Shown here: piece by piece, positions 10,048 through 17,100 of the stretch
Numbering within the stretch: the stretch's first letter is position 1
Layout of the letters: every line of letters starts with the position of its first letter
NCBI GenBank assembly: GCA_026770595.1
Contig: MU633724.1
Span: 9,282-26,878, forward strand
Source: Ochromonadaceae sp. CCMP2298
Taxonomy: Eukaryota > Sar > Synurophyceae > Ochromonadales > Ochromonadaceae
Reading direction: 5' to 3'
DNA: 17,597 nt
Program-made: the position numbers and the translations under genes
Notes under the pieces: model-generated
Seen by the model: the letters and a program-made list of their open reading frames with translations, nothing else
What the model was told of the DNA's origin: nothing
Databases searched by the model: none

Positions 10048-10905
10048 TCAGTGGATCCCCTTCGAGGCCAGCTGCCCCGCATCCCTTAGCGCCGCGTAGT
10101 GGTCTGGGCGGTAGCGGGCAATGAACTCCAGCACCTTCCCGCGCACCGGCTGCGGGTCGATGACCAGAGCTGCGAAGACAGCGTGCATCGCGGTGACCTT
10201 CTGCTCGGCACTGAGTGTCTGGGCCTGGGTCCCCTGGGACTGGCAGAACTCCACCTCTCCGATGGCGTAGTGGGGCCTTTCCGTCTGCGGGTCCTCCCCG
10301 AACATCACCTCCTGGGTGTGTGTGTCTTGCTGGTCTTCCCCAGCGCCCACTACAAGAAACCACACCTTGTCCACATCCACAAAGACATCTTGCGATGCAG
10401 GCAGCCCCAGCTGCGGGGGCAGTGGCAGGGTGAGGTGGAAGCGGGTGCGGTGGGTGGACAGGGAGGCGAAGGGGCGCACGCCTCCGGCACTCAGGCTCTC
10501 GGCGAAGTCAGGGGTCTGGAACAGCTGCACCGCCGCGTGGTCGCGGATGGCCTTCACAATAGTGCTTCTGTCGGTAGACTCGTTGTAGAAGTCGATGTTC
10601 TGGTTGGACTGCAGAGCCCCGCTCTCGTGGTACTGCTGCGGCCACTTGAGCTCCAGAGTGCCGTTCCGCAGTCTGAGCCACAGGTCCCTCTTTGTTAGGT
10701 CGAAGGCTGCTGTGTCGAAGTACGTGTCCATCATCTCGAAGTGCTGGAAGTCTGAGGCGCGCTTAGTGACCTCGAGGATGACGGCGTCGTTGCAGAAGAA
10801 CTTCTTCTCCACCTCCACGTCCACCAGTGCCTGGGACGTCGAGTACCGCGGCGGGAGGCGGAAGCCATGGCGCACAGCGAGGAGGGAGGAGAGAGTGCGG
10901 AGCAT
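10048..10905 (-). CDS. Thiamine-triphosphatase (CYTH / triphosphate tunnel enzyme)
   Basis: Hydrolyses thiamine triphosphate to thiamine diphosphate and phosphate. It is a 285-residue intronless gene. Residues 1-25 (MLRTLSSLLAVRHGFRLPPR) are rich in Arg, Ser and Leu without acids and look like a mitochondrial presequence. The CYTH signature ExExK is EVEKK at 31-35. It is followed by MMDTYFDT (58-65), WLRLR and LELKWP (about 76-89), a DVFVDVDKVWFLV strand, AIGEVEF (the acidic metal-binding strand) and the C-terminal helix ending IARYRPDHYAALRDAG. The order matches animal ThTPase, which is about 230 residues; the extra length is the presequence plus loops near 'GAGEDQQDTHTQ'. Other CYTH members hydrolyse inorganic triphosphate or cyclise ATP, so the exact substrate is inferred from similarity to ThTPase. 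It is divergent from the NAXE-CutA gene. Confidence 0.85.
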   Translation of the reverse strand: MLRTLSSLLAVRHGFRLPPRYSTSQALVDVEVEKKFFCNDAVILEVTKRASDFQHFEMMDTYFDTAAFDLTKRDLWLRLRNGTLELKWPQQYHESGALQSNQNIDFYNESTDRSTIVKAIRDHAAVQLFQTPDFAESLSAGGVRPFASLSTHRTRFHLTLPLPPQLGLPASQDVFVDVDKVWFLVVGAGEDQQDTHTQEVMFGEDPQTERPHYAIGEVEFCQSQGTQAQTLSAEQKVTAMHAVFAALVIDPQPVRGKVLEFIARYRPDHYAALRDAGQLASKGIH

Positions 10906-11212
10906 CTTGACACTGACTTATTTGTGAGTGGAACAGATCAAGCGCAATTTGGAATATGCTGAGGCAGCAGAAGGTGTCAAATCCATCCCATCCACTCTCC
11001 CACTTTTTGCCACGAGGAAACCTGGGAACCCCGGAACTTGGCATAGGCAAAGCTAAACTTACTATAAACGGCGTCCGTTTGTGAAACAAAGTAACCCTTT
11101 CTGCTGATGATCGAACCACCTCGACCCATCTTAGTCTGGTCGGCATCAGCAAGCCAGCTCCTCTTCAGGCGCGACTACAGGGTGGACCAAGGGAGCTCTC
11201 TCTGGTCAGTTG
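10906..11212. promoter_or_regulatory. Divergent promoter region, ThTPase / NAXE-CutA
   Basis: This 307-bp segment separates two start codons facing away from each other and must hold both promoters and 5' UTRs. A TATAAA at 11063-11068 is correctly oriented for the plus-strand gene, 145 bp before its ATG. No similar box is evident for the minus-strand gene. An ATG at 11107 would open a reading frame overlapping the NAXE start in another phase if it is transcribed. Confidence 0.6.
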
Positions 11213-12553
11213 ATGAACAGACTACTGCGCCTCAGCAAAAGCATCGCTTGCCTTGCGTTCCTGAGCACCTCGACGTCCTTCCCGAGCAGGACCCGCCCAC
11301 TCTTTGCGTCAGCGACGGCGAGAATGAGCTCGCTGAGCGCAGGGCCCACGCCCGACATATCCTACATCAACGCATCGCTGGCCGCTCTGGTGGACGAGAG
11401 ACTGATGGGCGTGCCGGGATTCTCCATCGACCAGCTGATGGAGCTGGCTGGCTACTCAGTCGCCTGCGCGGTGTCCAACTACCACCAGCGCCTCTCTCCC
11501 GCACCCTCCAGAGACATACTTCTCTTCTGCGGGCCCGGAAACAACGGCGGCGACGGGCTAGTCGCAGCGCGCCACCTTTTCCACTTCGGCTACCTGCCAA
11601 CAGTAGTGTACCCCAAGCAGGCTCAGGGGGCGCTCTTCTCCAACCTGCTGCAGCAGATGCACGACCTGGACATACCCGTACTCACCACCACACCCGCAAA
11701 TACGTCGAAATTCGGCCTGTTGGTGGATTCCCTGTTCGGATTTTCTTTTAAGGGCCCCTCCCGCGAGCCCTATTCGTCCATGATCGCGCTCTTCCAGTCC
11801 TCGCCCAGTCCAGTAGTGGCGGTGGACATCCCCTCGGGGTGGGAGGTGGATGCAGGTGAGTGTACTAGTTCCTCCTCTCTCCCTCCCTCCGCCTCTGTCT
11901 CTCCCTGCTCACCACCATCTCATATCTCCACTCTCAGGTGACGTGCACCTAACTGGGTACTCCCCCCAAGCTGTCGTTTCCCTCACTGCGCCGAAGCTGT
12001 GCATGCGCGGCTATCCCGGAGTGCACTACGTGGGGGGCAGATTCGTGCCGCCTGCCCTAGCGAAGGAGCTGGGGCTGGTGCTGCCCGACTACGGGTTGGG
12101 GGACAAGCAGTTCGTGGAGATCGCGGCTCCAGAGTGCGCGGACACGAACACGGGAAGTACGGAGATAACCGCGATGTTCGTGACCGCCAGCTCGCAAGAG
12201 GAGGCGAAGGTGCTGTCGAGCGCTCTGATAGTGCGCAAGCTTGCTGCGTGTGTGACCATCCTGCCCCAGGCGGAGTCTGTGTACGAGTGGGAGGGCGAGG
12301 TGCGGTCGTCGCAAGAGCTGCTGCTCATGATCAAGGTATGCCCCACACACACGCACACACTGATTTGATATTTTACCATTTGAACACCTCACCTCCACAG
12401 ACGCGCAAGTCTCTAGTTAACGCAGTCACCGAGGCAGTCAAGCAGCTGCACTCGTACGACGTGCCCGAGAGCATCGCCTTGGACGTCAGCGGGGGCAGTG
12501 CAGAGTACTTGCAGTGGGTTCGCGACAGCACCGAAAAGGGGGACTCTCGCTAG
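11213..12553 (+). CDS. NAD(P)HX epimerase (YjeF_N) fused to CutA1
   Basis: Three exons (11213-11855, 11938-12335, 12401-12553) join in phase into 397 residues ending at TAG. Residues 1-38 (MNRLLRLSKSIACLAFLS, no acids) look like an organelle presequence. Residues about 46-280 are NAD(P)H-hydrate epimerase: FCGPGNNGGDGLVAARHLF (nucleotide loop at 107-115), DSLFGFSFKGPSREP, VVAVDIPSGWEVDAGDVHLT and LGGRFVPP-like GGRFVPPALAKELGL. This enzyme interconverts R- and S-NADHX for repair. Residues about 291-390 are a complete CutA1 trimer-fold domain: FVTASSQEEAKVLSSALI, RKLAACVTILPQAESVYEWE, ELLLMIKTRKSL, LHSYDVPESIALDV and YLQWVRDST. CutA1 is linked to divalent-metal binding, with an unsettled role in eukaryotes. 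Exon 2 carries the end of the first domain and the start of the second, so the fusion lies within one exon. Confidence 0.9.
11856..11937 (+). other. Intron 1 of the NAXE-CutA gene (82 nt)
   Basis: GTGAGTGTAC donor and a CT-rich tract ending CCACTCTCAG. Splicing joins EVDA and GDVHLTGY in the NAXE domain, a position where family members are continuous. Without splicing the frame stops at TGA 11939-11941. Confidence 0.9.
12336..12400 (+). other. Intron 2 of the NAXE-CutA gene (65 nt)
   Basis: GTATGCCCCA donor and an acceptor ending ACCTCCACAG. Splicing joins LLLMIK to TRKSLVNAV, restoring the conserved K-T step of the CutA1 domain. Without splicing the frame soon reaches TGA. The intron contains a short CACACA run. 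Confidence 0.9.
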
Positions 12554-12992
12554 ACGACGTCGCCTCATCGGGCTGTCAGACACTTTAGTAAGCTGTCGCT
12601 GAGGCTGAGGGATTGGTGGATTTTGATGTTTTTGTCAAACTTTCATCTTGTTAGTAGTGTATGTGGTGTAGTACTGATGGGTTGTATGGAGTGCGGAGTA
12701 TGGAGTGCGGAGTAATAAGAAAAGGAAGGATGTTGGATGATAAGGATGCAGGGAACAGAGGTAATGAGGGGGGACAGAGGAGAGGAATGCGGGAACCAAG
12801 TCCCGAAATCATCCGGTCGCATGAAAAAAGAAGAAGAAAAATTCAAAAGGGGGAAAGGAGGAGGGGTGGGAGAGGAGTGTAGAGTGACCAAGAGCCTTCA
12901 CATCTCAAGCGGATGAGCCTGGTGAGATTGGTCACTTGACATCCTCTTTGTTCTACGTGCTTGTTGCCCCTGTGCCGCCTCGTGCGCAGAGA
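12554..12992. other. Spacer between the NAXE-CutA and hypothetical genes (439 bp)
   Basis: Non-coding as far as I can see. It should hold the 3' UTR of the fusion gene and the promoter of the next plus-strand gene. The right half (about 12762-12878) is strongly purine-rich on the plus strand (runs such as aaaaaagaagaagaaaaa and gggaaaggaggagggg). A tandem 14-bp repeat is listed separately. A possible tiny 5' exon of the next gene (12913-12921) falls inside. Confidence 0.6.
12686..12713. repeat. Two tandem copies of a 14-bp unit
   Basis: atggagtgcggagt occurs twice head to tail without mismatches in the spacer after the NAXE-CutA gene. This is probably simple slippage; no role is evident. Confidence 0.8.
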
Positions 12993-13937
12993 ATGGCGCC
13001 GATCCTGAAGTCATTGGAGGAGGTTCGCCCGGACTGCATCGGCCTCGATACGCTTGTGACACTCAGAGTGGGGGACAAGATCAAGGTCTTTTGCCAGCAT
13101 GGATGCTGTCTGTCTTTTGCAAGCGCTGAAATCAGACAGGTAGATCCTCATCTCTACGCCGAGCTGTTGGTGAAGGAGCAGGGCGTCCGGTACGAGCACG
13201 TTGGCTGTCTCGCACATCTGCACATCAAAAAGCAGGACAGAAGACACAGTGCGCCTGGGCGGCTGGAGGGGGCGGGGGCGGGGGCGGGAACGGGTGCGGG
13301 GTCTGGATCTGGGTCGAGGTCTGGTTCGAGGTCGGGGGCGGGGACGCAGACCTATTATCGAGAGTTTGTCCCCCGTAAGCGAAGTCGCAATCTGACAGAG
13401 AGGGATTTCTGGGACAAGGATAATGAAGTCGACTCTACTGCGTCAGGGATTGAGCTCACGGAACTGGATCTGGGCGACCAGCTTAACGATGTGGACTCAA
13501 GCCGGGGCGGGGGCAGTGGGGGCAGTGGGGGCGGTGTGGGCGATGAGGACGGTAGTGGTGGTGTGTGCGTTGGGGGCGATGGGGACGGTGGAGACGGTGG
13601 GGGCGGCGGGAACGATGCGATCTCGTGCGGGGGCGGGGACAGTGGGGATGGTGAGGATCGAGGGGGCAGTGGGGGCGGTGGGGGCGGTAACAGTGTCAGT
13701 GGAGACGTGGACGTGGATGTGGGTGACACAATTGACGTTGCCGAGGTTAAGCGACAGCTGGTCAAAGGATCCTCCCTCAACTCAGGCGTCCCGCTGGACA
13801 TGTCGATCGTCACTGCGCCCGCACACCACCTGAACAGCACGTGGAACAGCTTCACACAGCAACAGCACCAGAGAGACGCCCCTGTGCTCCGCATGCAGGC
13901 CCAGTGGCTCTGTCCCGACCTAGCCCAGAAGAGGTAG
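12993..13937 (+). CDS. Unrecognised protein with Gly/Asp-rich low-complexity tail
   Basis: I do not recognise this family. It is 314 residues from the ATG at 12993, which has A at -3 and G at +4. Residues 1-85 look folded: LKSLEEVRPDCIGLDTLVTL, then VGDKIKVFCQHGCCLSFASA, DPHLYAELLVKEQ and YEHVGCLAHLHIKK, with three Cys in the first half and a small beta-barrel feel. Then come a Gly-Ala/Gly-Ser/Arg-Ser run, a basic PRKRSR patch that could be a nuclear signal, an acidic stretch, a long Gly/Asp/Ser-rich tract at about residues 170-250, and a more normal end with DVAEVKRQLVKGSSL and MQAQWLCPDLAQKR. Alternative start: ATG 12913, donor at 12922 and acceptor ending at 12989 (68-nt intron) would add MSLR in frame. 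Ordinary composition at both ends argues for a real gene. Confidence 0.6.
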   Translation: MAPILKSLEEVRPDCIGLDTLVTLRVGDKIKVFCQHGCCLSFASAEIRQVDPHLYAELLVKEQGVRYEHVGCLAHLHIKKQDRRHSAPGRLEGAGAGAGTGAGSGSGSRSGSRSGAGTQTYYREFVPRKRSRNLTERDFWDKDNEVDSTASGIELTELDLGDQLNDVDSSRGGGSGGSGGGVGDEDGSGGVCVGGDGDGGDGGGGGNDAISCGGGDSGDGEDRGGSGGGGGGNSVSGDVDVDVGDTIDVAEVKRQLVKGSSLNSGVPLDMSIVTAPAHHLNSTWNSFTQQQHQRDAPVLRMQAQWLCPDLAQKR

Positions 13938-13950
13938 CCTGCCTGTGAGT

Positions 13951-13989
13951 AGTGAAGAGAGTGCCCAGTGAAGAGAGTGCCCAGTGAAG
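13951..13989. repeat. 16-bp tandem repeat, about 2.4 copies
   Basis: agtgaagagagtgccc is repeated perfectly twice and followed by agtgaag. It lies 14 bp after the stop of the hypothetical gene, in its likely 3' UTR, within the 256-bp convergent spacer to the sacsin-like gene. No function is visible. Confidence 0.85.
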
Positions 13990-14155
13990 GCCAACAGAGG
14001 TGAATACTACTGTACAACTATGGAATAGCATATGTTCATTGCATTATGTACATTAACCTAAACAGGTACAACCTTTCTCTGCTTCTACTATTATACGCTA
14101 AACCGATGCACCAGCCGCTCGATGGTGTCTACAGTCTAAGCTCCTTCTTGGGATT

Positions 14156-14174
14156 CAGGTTCCCCGGGAACCTG
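14156..14174. repeat. 19-bp near-perfect palindrome
   Basis: CAGGTTCCC and GGGAACCTG flank a single C. The palindrome sits 19 bp downstream of the sacsin-like stop codon, so it lies in that gene's 3' UTR and in the convergent spacer. It could be a protein-binding site or an RNA element; with a 1-nt centre it is a poor RNA hairpin. Confidence 0.75.
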
Positions 14175-14193
14175 TCTTGTTCCCCTGGGACAC

Positions 14194-17100
14194 TTAGTCT
14201 GCCCCCGGTAGGAAGAATTTCACTCTGCTGTTGATGGCCCCGCGACAGTGCGGGCAGCGACTGCTGGGCATGCGGCCCGCACAGCTCTCGCAGATCGTGT
14301 GTCCGCAGGGTACGAACACCACCGCCACGTCCTCCGTGAGGCAGATGGGGCACGTCTTCTCGCCGCTGTTTTCGTCGATGATCTCCTTGGCTTGCACGAG
14401 CTGCCTGCGCTCCTGCTGCAGGTCCTCCTCGAGGCGCTTGGTGGCGTTCTCCAGGTGCAGGATCTGCAGGAGCAGGGTCTGCTGCTCCAGGGAGGCGGGG
14501 ATGCCGGCGCGCGTGAGGAGGGCGGTGACTGCGCCCATCACCTCTGCGGGGCTGATGACGTCCAAGTCCCCCACACCAGCACCCACACCTGCCCCTGCAC
14601 CAGCCCCTGCACCAGCACCCACACCCACACCTGCATCGGCCTTACCCATGCTCGCCACACTAGGCACGCGCTGCTCCCCCTGCGCAGCGAATGTGAATGC
14701 GGGTGCGGAGGAGGGGGTGATCTCTCGGGCCGACTTGAAGCTCAGCACGGCCGTGGACAGAGCAGACACAGTGGCCCCTGTCTTCAGGCCCAGGCGCCGC
14801 ATGCCTGCCTCATTGCCCTCGCCAACACTGAGCACCTTGGCATACACGATGCGCCTATCTGCACCCACTGCCACTGCCACTGCCCCTGCCCCTGCCTCCG
14901 ACCCCGGCCCAGGCCCCTTCCCAGGCATCGCCCACGTCCCCTCGTGCTTCTGCATCGCCTCAGGATTCCCCAACAGCCCCCCCTCCTCCTCGTAGGCCAC
15001 GATCTCCCCCACCCTGAAGGTGCGGAAGGGCTTCAGCTCCAGCCTATCCAGGTCCTCCGAAGTCACCATCTCGCCCGGCACGCCCCGTTGGCGCTCGCGA
15101 CTCGCCCTGAGCGAGCTGTGCACATGCAGTGAGTGCAGCACAGCCTCTCGCTGGGCCTCGCCTGCCTGCAGCAGCGCGCACAGGGACATGGAGGTGGACA
15201 TATCTGCGTGCAGGTACTGGGTGAGGCCCGTGGCCACAGCCATGTCGCGGGTCAGGGGGGGCACCAGCAGGGAGGGGTTGCAGTTGACGAACAGCACGGC
15301 GAAGTCTGCGGGCGTTGTGAGGAAAGAGAGACTCTGCCGACCACCCCCGCTCCCACCCCCGCTCTCTACGATGTCGATCCTCGCCCCGCTGAGGGGGTGC
15401 AGCAGCGTGAACTTCGTGCGGAGCTGGGGCACGAAGCGGAACCTCAGAGAGGATAGGCTCTCCAGCAGTGCGGCAGGGCTGGCTCCGTCCACCCCCACAC
15501 CTGCCCCCGCACCTGTGCGGCTGATTAGCAGGCTGCTGGCGGCGGACACGAAGGAGGGGTGGGTGATGGCAGCGCGGTAGTGGGTCTGCAGCTGCGCCTC
15601 ATCGACCACAGCCACCACAGAGGCAGAGGACGCAGAGCCCTTCACACCCGCACCCGCACCCGCACCCGCACCCACACCCGCACCCGCACCCGCACCCGCA
15701 CCCGCACCCGCACCCACTGCTGCGAAATCGAAGTCGAATTCCTCCCTCACTACTGCACTCAGGCGAGCGATGCTGAGCAGTGCCGCGGTGGGTGGGGTGA
15801 CCAGGGGATGCAGCAGGTACAGGGGAGCCTCCCTCTTCATGACTCCCATGACTCCCCCCTCTCTGTGCAGTGAGGCTAGCTGCTGCTGCACCTTGCCACC
15901 CAGCCAGGGGTCGTCGTTGAGCAGCACCAGGTAGCTGGGCCGCATGCAGGAGCAGTCGTCAGGCACAAACAGCCCCTGACCCTGCCCCTGCCCCCGTCCC
16001 TGCCCTAGTCCTAGTCCCAATCCCCAACCCCCCTGCCCCTGCCCCATTTCCTCCCCACCCCCCCCCTGCGCCGCAATGACCGTCAGGATAGCCACCACGG
16101 CCCTGAGCTCATTGGGATTGAGGTAGTTGGACCCACACTCCTGCGCGAGGTCTCTCAGAAAGCGCACGTAGTCCACCACTGATGGCGCCTCCTTCACCCC
16201 CACCTCCTTCAAAAACGCCTCATGCGCCCCGAAATGTCTCGGAATCTCGTGCATAAAGGGGGACAGATCTTCCCCCAGTCGGAAGAACAGTCTGGGGGGT
16301 TTTATTAGCAAATGCCCCACAGGAACGAGGTTCATTTGCTGCAGGGCGACTTTGACGGTGGGGGAGAGGGAGGGCCAGTGCTCCCACAGAAAGGCGAAGA
16401 GCGCGTTGAATGTGGCGGGGATGGAGTAGAGGGCGTTCCATCGATCCAGGCTGTCGTGCACTGTGAGATTGCGCAGCTGGCGCAGGACTGTCTCGAGTGA
16501 GGGGGAGCCGGTGATGCCCAAGAAGGAGAAGTAGAACACTGGGGGGGTGATGTCTTCCTCCAGGATGGGCAGCACTGTGAAGGCCAGTGCCCCGTGTTGG
16601 CGGCTAATCAATTCGTCGAATCGCCCGACAGTTTCTCTGAACGTCACGTAGGCTCCCGCGGACGTGCTCTCGGGGACCCGCATGGGAACGAAGCGTATCT
16701 TGCCTATCTCTCTGGCGTAGCGGTTGTTCTGCAGCAGGGTGGACACACGGTCGTTCTCGAGCAGATACCGCAACACGCGGCGGCCGCGCTCTGCGATCGA
16801 ATGCAGGCGATCCGCCCCCTCTGACCCAGCCCCCCCTGCCCCCGCCCCTGACCCCGCCTCTGCCCCTGTCCCCAGTATATTCGCGTCCTTCTCGATGTCC
16901 AGAGCGATCTTCTTGAACAAGGCTTCGCTCGGCTCTGCCGGCATGGAGAGGTCTTGGCACATGAGGAGCATCTTGGGGGTGCGTAGGAAGGGGGGGGCGA
17001 AGTAGAGGCTCTGCTGGGGGCCCTCCAGGGCATGCAGGAGGGCGGCGTTGGTCCACTGCACGGTCTCGCGGGCCCTGCGGAGGTCCCCCTCCAGGTCCAG

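Noticed and set aside
10099-10698. 199-codon plus-strand frame opposite thiamine-triphosphatase
   Set aside because: The minus-strand frame carries the full CYTH motif series; the plus-strand product resembles nothing.
11107-11751. 214-codon plus-strand frame starting at an ATG upstream of NAXE
   Set aside because: It is out of phase with the NAXE domain and has shadow-like Arg/Pro-rich sequence. It could at most act as an upstream frame in the mRNA.
13355-14017. 220-codon minus-strand frame opposite the hypothetical gene, proline-rich
   Set aside because: The proline runs are the complement of the Gly-rich tract. The plus-strand frame has better composition at both ends and a good start context. 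I still hold the plus-strand gene only at moderate confidence.
14231-15580. Plus-strand frames of 254, 294 and 186 codons opposite the sacsin-like gene
   Set aside because: They are antisense to a frame with a recognisable RING and sacsin motifs, and they consist of repeat-derived Pro/Ala/Cys/Thr sequence.
15644-15717. Regular repeat array that could be mistaken for CRISPR
   Set aside because: It is a pure hexanucleotide repeat without spacers inside a eukaryotic coding frame.
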